Below are positions 7,582 to 15,599 of a DNA stretch of 30,659 bases, piece after piece; position 1 is the first letter of the stretch; each line of letters starts with the position of its first letter. The position numbers were made by a program, and so were the translations under genes. The notes under the pieces were generated by a model. The model had not been told where the DNA came from. It was given only the letters and a program-made list of their open reading frames with translations, and did not search any database. The DNA comes from a virus: positions 1 to 30,659 of the IMG/VR virus record IMGVR_UViG_3300035698_002641; one strand, 5' to 3'.

Positions 7582-8033
7582 TTGCGTTTATACATCTCTA
7601 TATTATCGGAACAAATTCCACCAAAGGTACTTATATCTAAATTTGGGCTCTGTTCTGGTAAAACAGCGATAGTAGATGGTCCGCCAGGAAAGCCTGGGTA
7701 TGCCCAAATCCATTTCTTACTAGTAAGAGTGTATGCATCGTCTCCGTGATAGAAGACATTTGCATCAAAATTATCTATCATATATTGCAAGGCATCAAAG
7801 TTCTTTGCATGAAACCAACAGTAATCAATGTGTTCTAATATCCATGCATGGTCAACTTTATGAGTAGGTTCGTCGTGCCCAAAATAAAGTTGATCATTTT
7901 CTGGATATTTTCTAACATCTACTTCAACGTCATATCCCAGCCGGATCGCAACTTCTAAGTACGATGGATGATTTTCGATTTCTGTTACGTTTATTGGAAA
8001 CACTATATTTCCTCGATGGGCGATAAATTTCAT
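7569..8033 (-). CDS. Short glycerophosphodiester phosphodiesterase-like protein
   Basis: The 154-residue protein begins MKFIAHRGN and continues with DVEVDVRKYPENDQLYFGHDEP. The HRGN, the E-x-D pair and the later GHDEP match the active site of the GDPD/PI-PLC-like TIM barrel (His6-Arg7, Glu-x-Asp, His). Typical GDPD enzymes exceed 230 residues, so this is a compact or C-terminally reduced form. It could hydrolyse a glycerophosphoryl or phosphodiester linkage in the glycan path. AGGGAGA precedes the ATG, and TATAAATA lies about 30 nt upstream. It leads the minus-strand operon running down to 2853. Confidence 0.65.
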   Translation of the reverse strand: MKFIAHRGNIVFPINVTEIENHPSYLEVAIRLGYDVEVDVRKYPENDQLYFGHDEPTHKVDHAWILEHIDYCWFHAKNFDALQYMIDNFDANVFYHGDDAYTLTSKKWIWAYPGFPGGPSTIAVLPEQSPNLDISTFGGICSDNIEMYKRKCSS

Positions 8034-8064
8034 ATTTCTCCCTTACTAAATATCTCTATAGAGG

Positions 8065-8072
8065 TATTTATA
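8065..8072 (-). promoter_or_regulatory. T4-type late promoter for the GDPD-led operon
   Basis: A perfect TATAAATA on the minus strand lies 31 nt upstream of the ATG at 8033. AGGGAGA falls in the leader. Confidence 0.6.
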
Positions 8073-8076
8073 AATT
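8069..8076 (+). promoter_or_regulatory. Overlapping plus-strand late promoter for the GT61 gene
   Basis: TATAAATT on the plus strand shares its first four bases with the minus-strand element, so both directions are served by one 12-base AT-rich block. The ATG at 8100 has CAGGAG 9 nt upstream. Confidence 0.5.
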
Positions 8077-8099
8077 CTACAAAACAGGAGTTTTTTTTA

Positions 8100-9119
8100 A
8101 TGATTCGACAATACATGCAAGACAACATAGCACATTTTGAAGATGTCAGAATTTTCGATTTTCAAGATACTAAATTCTCAGAATTGATACAGGTAAAGAA
8201 TAATTATATTCCGTTGCACTTAGGAAAGAATGCAGCGAAAATCTACGATAAAGTTATAATCCCATCGAAAACAGGAACAGAACGAATAGACGGAAATTTC
8301 TATCTTTGGTACGGGACACCATTACACAATTATTACCATACTATCCTAGATGGATTAGGACAACTGTACTATTATCTAAAACTTAAAGAAGAAATTCCTT
8401 CTTTGCAATTGCTAATAAATGCGACACCTACTCCCAAGATCACACACTATCCGCCGTTTGTGTTTGAGTTGTTAGATCTGTTAGATATCGAGTACGAATT
8501 TACCACCGACGGATTTCTATACGAACATCTGTATTTCGGAGATACACTAGGACAGGATGCTACTGGTAAAAGAATTCATCCACATCCTGAATATTATCGG
8601 TTAATAGACAGGCTTATTTCTGTTGCTAAAAATAGATCACCTATGGATAAGATTGAGAAGATTTATCTTAGTAGAAGGACCCATGCAAATCCTCAATACA
8701 ATTCTTCTGTTATAGGCGAAGACAACACTCAAAAAAGAGGATTAATCAATGAAGATCAGGTTGTCGAAATTATGAATGATAATGGGTATACTGAGGTATT
8801 TGGAGAGAATTATACATTATCAGAAAAGATATCGTTGTTCTCGCAATGTGACAAATATGTGTCTGCCGCTGGAGCCGGCGTTACAAATATACTATGGTGC
8901 AAGGATAGAGAAGTTTCAATAGGAGGAATACATACCCCAGGATTTCCATTTCCGGGCAATGACCATACTAGGCATGTTTGCACTGCTCGACCAGAAGTCA
9001 AATGCACAATCAAAAACTACGATGGAACTGTATCGTATGTTAGCGTAGCCGAATCATATAACTCACCATGGAAGATAGATAATCTTGTCTATTTTTCAAA
9101 TTGGGTTATGGGAGTATAA
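8100..9119 (+). CDS. GT61-family glycosyltransferase (DUF563-type)
   Basis: The start at 8100 is set by CAGGAG upstream and by the promoter; the longer frame from 7968 crosses the promoter and the opposing gene. The 339-residue protein has the GT61 hallmarks: WYGTPLHNYYHTILDGLG (about 70-87), IYLSRR (about 188-193), the segment NEDQVVEIMNDNGYTEV, then VSAAGAGVTNILWC (254-267). GT61 enzymes include bacterial capsule and LPS transferases and plant xylosyl- or arabinosyltransferases. It is a lone plus-strand gene whose 3' end overlaps the opposing sulfotransferase gene by 31 nt. Donor and acceptor are unknown. Confidence 0.8.
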   Translation: MIRQYMQDNIAHFEDVRIFDFQDTKFSELIQVKNNYIPLHLGKNAAKIYDKVIIPSKTGTERIDGNFYLWYGTPLHNYYHTILDGLGQLYYYLKLKEEIPSLQLLINATPTPKITHYPPFVFELLDLLDIEYEFTTDGFLYEHLYFGDTLGQDATGKRIHPHPEYYRLIDRLISVAKNRSPMDKIEKIYLSRRTHANPQYNSSVIGEDNTQKRGLINEDQVVEIMNDNGYTEVFGENYTLSEKISLFSQCDKYVSAAGAGVTNILWCKDREVSIGGIHTPGFPFPGNDHTRHVCTARPEVKCTIKNYDGTVSYVSVAESYNSPWKIDNLVYFSNWVMGV

Positions 9120-9763
9120 CCCAGGATTTCAAAATCTTCTCTATGTACATCATTAATGTATAAGATAGATTCCTTTGTCAATTCATCTTGCCACTTAGTC
9201 TTCTTTGCAAAATTCTGCTTAAGGTGCAGTTGTTCTGCAGGATATCCTTGTGTTGTTAACCATTCGTTTAATTCCTGTAATTCTTCCATCTTGAACACTT
9301 TTATATCAGTGCATCCTTCTACATAATGATATTGCGAATGATAAATTTTGTCAGGTAATTGAAAATTCCAGGTCAATCCTCCGGTTGTTACGTCAAACTG
9401 TCTAATCCAACAAGGCAACCGATCGAGATTAAACAATGTGTTATTGATGCCCATGCTTTCCATAAGGTGAATACGTTCATGAAAAATCTCAATCGGCAAT
9501 CCTTTAGTCGAAAGCAATCCGTTCGCTCTTTTAGAATCCCATTCTAATTGATAGTGGTACCAAGAATGATATCTTTCATACGGATTTCTTGCAAGAGTAA
9601 ACCATTGTTCTGGTTCCTCGAGTATGCTAGTCGTAAAGCTACTATATGAGGTATGAGCATAGAAAATAGATCTAGCATCTGTTGGAAGGGATCTAAAAAC
9701 TGTAGTACCACCAGTTTTCGGAATATGAATGAATCCTAATTTGTTATCTTTAGTGAGAAACAT
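9089..9763 (-). CDS. Sulfotransferase family protein
   Basis: The 224-residue protein carries the PAPS-binding signature. The 5'-phosphosulfate loop is FIHIPKTGGTTVFRSL (residues 11-26). The 3'-phosphate site is RNPYERYHSWYHY (59-71), with the conserved arginine. This resembles carbohydrate sulfotransferases of the Sulfotransfer_2 group. It would move sulfate from PAPS to a hydroxyl of the glycan; no PAPS synthesis genes are present in the window, so the host would supply it. The ATG abuts the stop of the upstream methyltransferase (TGAATG), showing translational coupling as last gene of the 13459-9089 operon. Confidence 0.8.
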   Translation of the reverse strand: MFLTKDNKLGFIHIPKTGGTTVFRSLPTDARSIFYAHTSYSSFTTSILEEPEQWFTLARNPYERYHSWYHYQLEWDSKRANGLLSTKGLPIEIFHERIHLMESMGINNTLFNLDRLPCWIRQFDVTTGGLTWNFQLPDKIYHSQYHYVEGCTDIKVFKMEELQELNEWLTTQGYPAEQLHLKQNFAKKTKWQDELTKESILYINDVHREDFEILGYTPITQFEK

Positions 9764-10567
9764 TCAATACCTTGCGCTAGTGTGATTCGACTGTCTCATG
9801 TCAACATTTGTATCACTGTATTCAGTTCTTAGCCCATCAACAACATCATTTACGTATCTACCTTGCATCGGAACACGAAACGGTTGATCTGTTATCTTTC
9901 GATAAGCTGCTACTAAACTTACGTTTTGTGGTTTGTTGCCTGTTGCATTATGCAATTCTGTATATGCTTTTTCTAAAGTACTAGGCGGTGTTAATGCTTT
10001 CTTCTGTTCGTAAAATGCCCAATCATCTACAGGCAATTCTATATATTTTCCTGTATTTTGTGCTAACCAAAGAAATTGCCATTCGTATTGATTAGCTGCA
10101 ACAATGTCTCGAAATAAACAAGGATGGTAATTATAGAATCCATGATTAATCCATGGGCCAAAAGGCAATACACACAACATAGTGCCACCTACGTTACATA
10201 AGTTATGCATATTCTCAAATACAGTTCTTTGGTCAAATATGTGCTCACCTGTTCCGTTGTTTGTTACAAGATCAAATGTATCTGTATATTGATATTTGTC
10301 TGCTAGAATGAAATTCAAATCCATAGCAATACTTTTCAGCTCAGTGTTTATGTCGATTGCAAGGTAGTTGTTGTAGCCAATGTCTTCGAAGAATTCCCAA
10401 ACAAATTCAACAGGTTTTCTTATTGTCTTTCCGGATGCCTGTTGACATTTATCAATCCAGGCTTCATTATACCTAAATCGTTGGTTACCCCATTCAACAA
10501 CGCTACTCTCTGTTACATTTTGTGCAACTATAGAAGTCGCGAGTTGCATGATGTTGTTAAAAGCCAT
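9764..10567 (-). CDS. SAM-dependent methyltransferase-like protein
   Basis: The 267-residue protein has a class I methyltransferase outline: SVVEWGNQRF in place of motif I, an acidic strand-2 end (YLAIDINTELKSIAMDLNF), DLVTNNGTGEHIFDQ as motif IV and GGTMLCVLPFGPW as post-motif strand. The GxGxG of motif I is not evident, so SAM binding should be treated as likely rather than certain. It could methylate a sugar or an acyl group. The ATG overlaps the upstream fusion gene's stop by 1 nt (TAATG), and its own stop touches the sulfotransferase start. Confidence 0.6.
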   Translation of the reverse strand: MAFNNIMQLATSIVAQNVTESSVVEWGNQRFRYNEAWIDKCQQASGKTIRKPVEFVWEFFEDIGYNNYLAIDINTELKSIAMDLNFILADKYQYTDTFDLVTNNGTGEHIFDQRTVFENMHNLCNVGGTMLCVLPFGPWINHGFYNYHPCLFRDIVAANQYEWQFLWLAQNTGKYIELPVDDWAFYEQKKALTPPSTLEKAYTELHNATGNKPQNVSLVAAYRKITDQPFRVPMQGRYVNDVVDGLRTEYSDTNVDMRQSNHTSARY

Positions 10568-11799
10568 TAGGCCTTCCTAAAGACGTAATATTCGCGGCCA
10601 CCGCCTGCTCTTGCTGCGCCATGATCAAGTTGGGTAAACTTTTCAGAAAATGCTGTTATCATCTTATTTGTATGATCTTGGTTGTTTGGGCGATTATGTA
10701 ATTTCTGTGTTTCATGAATAACAATGCCATCGTCGTCTAATAAATCATGATAGCGTTCTACTATTTCTTCTTCAGTCAATCCGCCGAAATCTCTAAGCTG
10801 AATGCTTACAGCCAAACTCAGAATCACATTAAATTTATGATCAAACGGCTCATTCACCTTGTTCTCTTCTACAAACTCGTTAAACGTCTTCGTGTACCAG
10901 TGAACGTTACCTGGTTTATCGTCAGGCAACTCAACATGTGGCTCTATGCCGACAACCGATGAAACATGATCCGCTAGATTGCAACTAAAATAACCATCAT
11001 TGCATCCAATGTCTAGCATTCTTGTATCCTCTGACAACCACGAGAGTATCCCAATCTTCTTTATTCGATCTATAGCTTCGTCTTCTCCAAATCTCTTTTG
11101 ATAGTTCTTCCATTCGTTAACTATCTTCTTACTTGGTTCTGTAAATTCTTTCATACCGTTCCATACCTTTCTGGGATTCTCTAGTTTAATTGTATCAAAT
11201 TCTTCTTTGTTAACTAATTTAGCCATAAGTTCTGCTTCGTAACTTGGTCTAGGGTGTGTTAATGCTGCAATAATGCTTTTGCGAAAATGATCCGGGTTAT
11301 AATGCGAATACAGGAATCTCAGTCGTTCACTGCTCCTAGTCTCAACTTCACTTCCCACTGGATTTGCTAATTCAAAATCAATCAAAGATAATTCATTGTC
11401 GTCTATACAAAAATTACTCAATGGAAATTTTGCATATTTTTTCTTCTGGCTGTTTGGATCCATTCCTGGATAAAAATATTGTATATTGCTATCCTCAAGT
11501 ACATCACATATACGATGCGCCTGTTCTAAATATGCTGTTAAATCATGTTCCTGCCAGGAATAAAACAAGCTGTCGCCTTGGTTCGATAAAGCAATTCCCA
11601 TAATAGAGGCATCATGATCAATTAGCACAGGAAATCCTTCTTTTCCTTGTAATCGTGTTAAGCATTCAATTTCTCTATCGAATGAATCTTTGTATGACCC
11701 ACGTGCTGCTTTTACTGCTTTCTTCTTTACGTTAAAGACTTTTACAACCCTATTCGATTCTATAAAACAGCCACTTGTTTTGCCAGCAGCATATCTCAC
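10567..11799 (-). CDS. Kinase-like/methyltransferase fusion (WbdD-like domain pair)
   Basis: The protein has 410 residues. Residues 1 to about 200 look like a small kinase fold: NRVVKVFNVKKK (Lys20), a DREIECLTRL helix with Glu43, a catalytic-loop-like KFPLSNFCIDD and LSLIDFELA with Asp141 in the DFG position. Residues about 225-410 are a class I methyltransferase with MLDIGCNDGYFSCNLA (261-276), VVGIEPHVELP and a motif-IV-like FNVILSLAVSIQL. In WbdD of E. coli O9a a methyltransferase and a kinase together cap the O-antigen chain, though there the methyltransferase comes first. A chain-terminating role here is inference. Start and stop overlap neighbours by 4 and 1 nt. Confidence 0.65.
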   Translation of the reverse strand: MRYAAGKTSGCFIESNRVVKVFNVKKKAVKAARGSYKDSFDREIECLTRLQGKEGFPVLIDHDASIMGIALSNQGDSLFYSWQEHDLTAYLEQAHRICDVLEDSNIQYFYPGMDPNSQKKKYAKFPLSNFCIDDNELSLIDFELANPVGSEVETRSSERLRFLYSHYNPDHFRKSIIAALTHPRPSYEAELMAKLVNKEEFDTIKLENPRKVWNGMKEFTEPSKKIVNEWKNYQKRFGEDEAIDRIKKIGILSWLSEDTRMLDIGCNDGYFSCNLADHVSSVVGIEPHVELPDDKPGNVHWYTKTFNEFVEENKVNEPFDHKFNVILSLAVSIQLRDFGGLTEEEIVERYHDLLDDDGIVIHETQKLHNRPNNQDHTNKMITAFSEKFTQLDHGAARAGGGREYYVFRKA

Positions 11800-12569
11800 T
11801 TCTTTTCAATCACTTTCCACATACGACGACCATTGTTAAATTCTCCAATGATGTTGACGCTTCTCCTCGTTTGCACTGGTGTAATCCTAGGAGTTACACT
11901 ATGCACAGAATTGGGTACGTTTAGGAACATGCAGAATTGGTTCGGTTGATATTTCACAACCTTCGCAGGCCGAACCAATGAATCATCTACTTGTCTGCCC
12001 AATTTTTTATCTACTTCTTTAATATCAGCAATTGCCTCATGCAATCGAAAATCTCCGCCGATTGAAGAATCGTTATGCTTTTTCATATACAACAATCCTG
12101 CATATATTTCAACTGGATTGTCTAAATGGGGAGACCTAGTAGATATCTCAACTGGCTTATGCACAACAAATTGGCAATCTGTTACATATTCTGAACGCAT
12201 GAGCAAATGAGGTGCCGGAACTCCGCGGATTGAACAATTTCCTTCGACTAACTTCTCATACAATCCTGGGTAATATTCGTCTAGAGCAGGCTTAAACAAT
12301 GCATTGACTTCATTGAAGAATGCTCTACTCGTATGATATTCGAAGAATTCTTTCCACAAACTAGAATGATGATCTGTTTCAAAAAACATATCTGACTTGT
12401 ATCGATATGTAACGCCGTTGTCATGCGGTTCTGTCTTACAAATCTCTTCTTCTGGAAATGCTGCTTCTAACTCTAAATACAATTCTTTTGGTAATGCATT
12501 ATTGATCACAATATGAGGATAAGGATCCATTATAATTCCGTCTGCGTTTTGCAATACTGAAATATTCAT
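11796..12569 (-). CDS. 2OG-Fe(II) oxygenase
   Basis: The 257-residue protein has the iron triad of the 2-oxoglutarate dioxygenases: SPHLDNPVEIYAGLLYM gives His148 and Asp150, and PNSVHSVTP gives His223. A downstream arginine pair (TRRSVNI, 235-236) would bind 2-oxoglutarate. It resembles the prolyl-4-hydroxylase-like proteins common in T4-like cyanophages, which may hydroxylate proteins, sugars or lipids. N-terminal DPYPHIVINNALP is the usual entry to this fold. ATGA overlaps on both sides tie it to the glycosyltransferase before it and the kinase/methyltransferase after it. Confidence 0.8.
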   Translation of the reverse strand: MNISVLQNADGIIMDPYPHIVINNALPKELYLELEAAFPEEEICKTEPHDNGVTYRYKSDMFFETDHHSSLWKEFFEYHTSRAFFNEVNALFKPALDEYYPGLYEKLVEGNCSIRGVPAPHLLMRSEYVTDCQFVVHKPVEISTRSPHLDNPVEIYAGLLYMKKHNDSSIGGDFRLHEAIADIKEVDKKLGRQVDDSLVRPAKVVKYQPNQFCMFLNVPNSVHSVTPRITPVQTRRSVNIIGEFNNGRRMWKVIEKK

Positions 12570-13459
12570 ACCTTCTTAATTCCTTTGCTCTTTACTAATT
12601 GACTTGCGTCATATTCGTGTGGCTTCTTTTCTTTCTGAACTTTAATTTCAGCTTTGGTAATATTCTGCATATCCTGCCACCATGGATTCGACTCGTGTGA
12701 GAAATTTCCAATCAAATCATTCTTAAGGCTCTTGCCAACTTCTTTCCTAAACCCTTTGAGATGATCCATATATTTTCCTAAGACACTGTTAATAAAGATG
12801 TGTCCACTAGCAGAATCAGATCCCAGGTCGTTAAATTTTACACCAGCTGCTTTGTACTCTTGCACTAGCTCTCCAAAAATATAACTATCGTGTGTCTCAG
12901 TATGAGAGAATATATCATCACTAGTATAAATCCATTCCCACTTATCAACAAATTCTTTAAATTTGGGATGCGTTGTATTAAACATCATCCATCCACATTC
13001 TGGCCAAGTTGCTCGTCCTAGATAAGTCGCAAGCTCATCCTCTTTAGGCGCGATACTATGCAAAAATTCTATAGGCATATTTGTGTGCGTTCGAACATCA
13101 CCGTCACACCAGATCACTATATCATCTGTAGTGTTTCTAACATAATTCCAGATCGCATATGTCTTGTTTGCAAACCTAGAAGCATCCCACAAAAAGCTTT
13201 TCTTAGTTTTGTCTTTGTTCCACCCGTTTGCATGAGGATTGTCTTTGTGTTTTTCCTGCCATGCTCTTAATTCGGGCAATGTATTCGCTTGGTCAAGGAC
13301 TGTAATGCTTTCTAATCCTCTGTTATCCGGGGTGTGATTCTCGGCATAGATTGTTAATGGAACAGTCTTTGGCCAATTATTGACATATCCTTCTATGAAA
13401 TCTTTCCCATATTTTTCGTAGCCTGGAGGGTGCCAAGTAGTAAATACTGATATATTCAT
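12566..13459 (-). CDS. Glycosyltransferase-like protein with DGD motif
   Basis: The start at 13459 (MNISVFTTWHPPGYEKYG) is preferred to 13507 because the first strand begins there and a GTAAATA promoter-like element lies 5 nt upstream; the next gene also starts MNISV. The 297-residue protein has DIVIWCDGDVRTH (Asp119, Asp121) as a metal-binding DxD, preceded by FANKTYAIWNYVR and followed by GRATWPECGWMMFNTTHP, in keeping with a GT-A acceptor loop. A basic tail (IKVQKEKKPHEYD) ends the protein. It heads the five-gene minus-strand operon to 9089. Its ATG shares the palindrome CATG with the start of the plus-strand gene. Confidence 0.65.
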   Translation of the reverse strand: MNISVFTTWHPPGYEKYGKDFIEGYVNNWPKTVPLTIYAENHTPDNRGLESITVLDQANTLPELRAWQEKHKDNPHANGWNKDKTKKSFLWDASRFANKTYAIWNYVRNTTDDIVIWCDGDVRTHTNMPIEFLHSIAPKEDELATYLGRATWPECGWMMFNTTHPKFKEFVDKWEWIYTSDDIFSHTETHDSYIFGELVQEYKAAGVKFNDLGSDSASGHIFINSVLGKYMDHLKGFRKEVGKSLKNDLIGNFSHESNPWWQDMQNITKAEIKVQKEKKPHEYDASQLVKSKGIKKV

Positions 13460-13471
13460 GAAAGTATTTAC
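13440..13471. promoter_or_regulatory. Divergent late-promoter-like inverted repeat
   Basis: GTAAATACT (13440-13448) and AGTATTTAC (13463-13471) are exact inverted copies, 14 nt apart. Each reads GTAAATACT outward from the divergent gene pair's start region, close to the T4 late sequence TATAAATACT. The two ATG codons overlap at CATG between and beside the arms. A shared operator is an alternative reading. Confidence 0.45.
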
Positions 13472-14327
13472 CATGCTCATTTCTGTCTGGCCAGATAATT
13501 TACCCAATAACCATACTCTTGTATTTCCTCAATTAATTGACGAGATTTCAAAAACCGATACCATTGTTGAAAACTCTTACGACTGTGACGCTGCATTGAT
13601 TTGGAGCGTGTTGTGGAATGGAAAAATGTTGAAAAATAAAGCCGTTTGGGACCACTATAGAAAACAAGAAAAACCAGTCTTTGTGATTGAAGTTGGTGGA
13701 TTAAATCGAAATCTTTCTTGGAAACTAGCAGTCAATGGCATTGATTCTAACGCACAATATGGACTGGAACATGGCTACGACGGTGATAGAAGATGTAAAT
13801 TCGACATTCCTCTATCACCACTTCAAACCGGTGAGAATATCTTAATAGTTGGCCAACATCAGTTAAGCGAACAATGGAAGAATATGCCTGTTACCGAATT
13901 GTATTATAAGAAAATTGTTGATGGTATTCGACAGATTTCCGATGATCCTATATTAATTAGAAGCCATCCTAGATGGAAAGAGAATATACATTTTGAACTA
14001 ACTACTCCAGATTGGTTCTCACAACGAGATTGTCGTTTTGTTTCACCGACTCTAATTGCAGGATCATATGATTCTTTTGACTTTGATACAACGTTGCATA
14101 ACACAAAAGTTGTTGTTAATCATAACAGCAACACCGGCGTTCAGAGCTTAATAAAAGGCATTCCGATAATTGTAGATCCTAGTAGTATGGCCCACGAACA
14201 TTCTAGCAAATCTGTTAACGATCTAGTATTAGCTGATCGTGAAGATTGGATAAACAAGATTACTTATACGGAATGGTATGCAGATGAAATAGGCGTGCAA
14301 TGGAATCGTATACGATCCATGCTTTAG
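13458..14327 (+). CDS. Capsule-synthesis-like (KpsC/KpsS-type) protein, paralogue 3
   Basis: The protein has 289 residues. The start at 13458 gives a first beta strand (MKVFTMLISVWPDN); an alternative ATG lies at 13473. The C-terminal domain has ILIRSHPRWKEN, an FDFDTTLHN segment, and VVVNHNSNTGVQSLIKGIPIIVDPSS, the NS-x-x-G...GIP block of capsule polysaccharide synthesis proteins, then a W-rich tail. It is related to paralogues 1 and 2 of this cluster but lies alone on the opposite strand. Its TAG overlaps the uvsY stop by 4 nt, marking the border between glycan cluster and phage core. The sugar handled is unknown. Confidence 0.6.
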   Translation: MKVFTMLISVWPDNLPNNHTLVFPQLIDEISKTDTIVENSYDCDAALIWSVLWNGKMLKNKAVWDHYRKQEKPVFVIEVGGLNRNLSWKLAVNGIDSNAQYGLEHGYDGDRRCKFDIPLSPLQTGENILIVGQHQLSEQWKNMPVTELYYKKIVDGIRQISDDPILIRSHPRWKENIHFELTTPDWFSQRDCRFVSPTLIAGSYDSFDFDTTLHNTKVVVNHNSNTGVQSLIKGIPIIVDPSSMAHEHSSKSVNDLVLADREDWINKITYTEWYADEIGVQWNRIRSML

Positions 14328-14782
14328 ATTGAAGCATCTTCTAGCCCCGCTGTCCGTAACTTGGTTATGTGCCCTAGCATGAAATTTTTAGATTCGAGTC
14401 CTTTGATTACCCCCATCCATTTATTACGAAGTAGAGCTACTTCGTTGATCAAATGTGTGTACGCAATAACTTCATCTTCGGCGTCTGCATATTTTTCTGC
14501 GTCTCGCCCCGACAATGCCTTCGCATAGGTCTCAAGATATTTTCTATAATGCTTATTTCGAATCTTCCGTAGATTTATGTTCAGGAAATTCAAAACAGCT
14601 TCAACTTCTTGAAGTTGGTTAAATCGTTCTTCTGTGATACCAGGAAGCATAGAGAGATTTTTCTCTATGCTTCCTTTGATTGAAGTTTCTATCCTTGCAG
14701 CCTCTAATTCTTTTTCATAATAAGATATGAAATTTGGAATAAGAGAAAGATCAGATACAACCCGTTGGTACCACTGTGCCAT
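14324..14782 (-). CDS. uvsY: UvsY-like recombination mediator
   Basis: The 152-residue, largely helical protein ends GLESKNFMLGHITKLR, which parallels the C-terminal ALDAIKSRGFAIKHIQDMR of T4 UvsY. Length (T4: 137) and position, three genes after the uvsX pieces in the same operon, support the call. UvsY loads UvsX recombinase on gp32-coated ssDNA and acts in recombination-dependent replication. The ATG lies 3 nt after the stop of the small upstream gene. The similarity is partial, so the call rests on the tail motif and context together. Confidence 0.7.
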   Translation of the reverse strand: MAQWYQRVVSDLSLIPNFISYYEKELEAARIETSIKGSIEKNLSMLPGITEERFNQLQEVEAVLNFLNINLRKIRNKHYRKYLETYAKALSGRDAEKYADAEDEVIAYTHLINEVALLRNKWMGVIKGLESKNFMLGHITKLRTAGLEDASI

Positions 14783-14785
14783 ATG

Positions 14786-15013
14786 TTAGTCTTCTATTTC
14801 TTCTTCGGCTAGTTCGTCGTTTGTTTCTCCAGCAACATTATAAAGGTCTAGAGCATTGTCTAAGAATTCGTCTTCTCCCTTAATGTCGGCAAATGTGCCT
14901 TCATCGACTCCAACGTCAATCAAACTGCTTACAAAATTGTCAGCAGCGGGTTGTATGTCCTTGATATAACGAGACAATGTTCTCCATGATTCTAATATAA
15001 TCTCTGATAGCAT
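14786..15013 (-). CDS. Small acidic protein between uvsX and uvsY
   Basis: The 75-residue protein is strongly acidic, especially the C terminus (DELAEEEIED). It starts MLSEIILESWRTLSRYIKDI, a probable amphipathic helix. AAAGGA lies 7 nt upstream. It sits between the uvsX C-terminal gene and uvsY with short gaps, so it is probably co-expressed with recombination genes. I do not recognise a family; its acidity could fit a protein or ssDNA-binding-protein mimic role, but that is only a guess. Confidence 0.6.
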   Translation of the reverse strand: MLSEIILESWRTLSRYIKDIQPAADNFVSSLIDVGVDEGTFADIKGEDEFLDNALDLYNVAGETNDELAEEEIED

Positions 15014-15032
15014 GTTAATCCTTTCAATATAC

Positions 15033-15599
15033 TTAGTCTGTAATTTCTTCTGACACGTCGTTAATCATTTCTTCTATGTCAGTTTCGTCATCGCTAATTA
15101 TAGCATCTACTTGGTCTAGCGCCAATATATCAGCTGCAAGAACCTCGTTCATCACAACTAATAATTGTGCTGGTGTCCAGTTTTTGCGAAATTCTATAAT
15201 CTCCGTCCCATCCTTGCTAACGAACTTCAACCTGTTCCCGACCTTGGTTAAGATCTCTTTCTTCTCAAAAAGGTCAATAAGTCCACTTTCTGCCTGCATA
15301 CCATGGGCGTAAGGAATCTTCACCGAAACCGCTTCAAACGGTTTTGAGTAACGAGTCTTCATCACTTTGCACTTGGCACGAATGCCTCTAACATCACTTA
15401 TTTTATTGCCATCCTCGTCTTCTTTCAACTTTAATTTCTTCATTGCGATAACGATTGAGCTGGCATAGATAAATCCGCTGTTATGACTTACTATTCCATT
15501 CTCAAGTATATAATGATGGGCATCTGGCACACATATGTCATGTACTGTGTTCGTTCCCAGTGATTGTTTTTTTGCAATAGTGATTGGTTGTAATTTCAT
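15033..15599 (-). CDS. uvsX: UvsX C-terminal part with N-terminal C-intein (split gene)
   Basis: The protein has 188 residues. Residues 1-40 are a C-intein, with TVHDICVPDAHHYILENG and the terminal VSHN; residue 41 is Ser, the +1 nucleophile. Residues 41-188 are the C-terminal part of a UvsX/RecA-type recombinase, starting SGFIYASSIVIAMKKLKL and ending with an acidic tail as in T4 UvsX. The gene has its own ATG with GGAG 8 nt upstream and is in a different frame from the N-terminal gene, with a 199-nt spacer. It is thus a separate cistron rather than a sequencing break. Joined to the N-extein it would give a 368-residue recombinase (T4 UvsX: 391). Trans-splicing is required for a full-length enzyme. 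Confidence 0.85.
   Translation of the reverse strand: MKLQPITIAKKQSLGTNTVHDICVPDAHHYILENGIVSHNSGFIYASSIVIAMKKLKLKEDEDGNKISDVRGIRAKCKVMKTRYSKPFEAVSVKIPYAHGMQAESGLIDLFEKKEILTKVGNRLKFVSKDGTEIIEFRKNWTPAQLLVVMNEVLAADILALDQVDAIISDDETDIEEMINDVSEEITD
15480..15599 (-). other. C-intein (40 residues) of split uvsX intein
   Basis: Codons 1-40 carry intein blocks F and G: VHDI-x-VPDAHHYILENG, then IVSHN with the terminal Asn, followed by Ser. The length matches the 35-40 residue C-inteins of known naturally split inteins. Confidence 0.85.
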
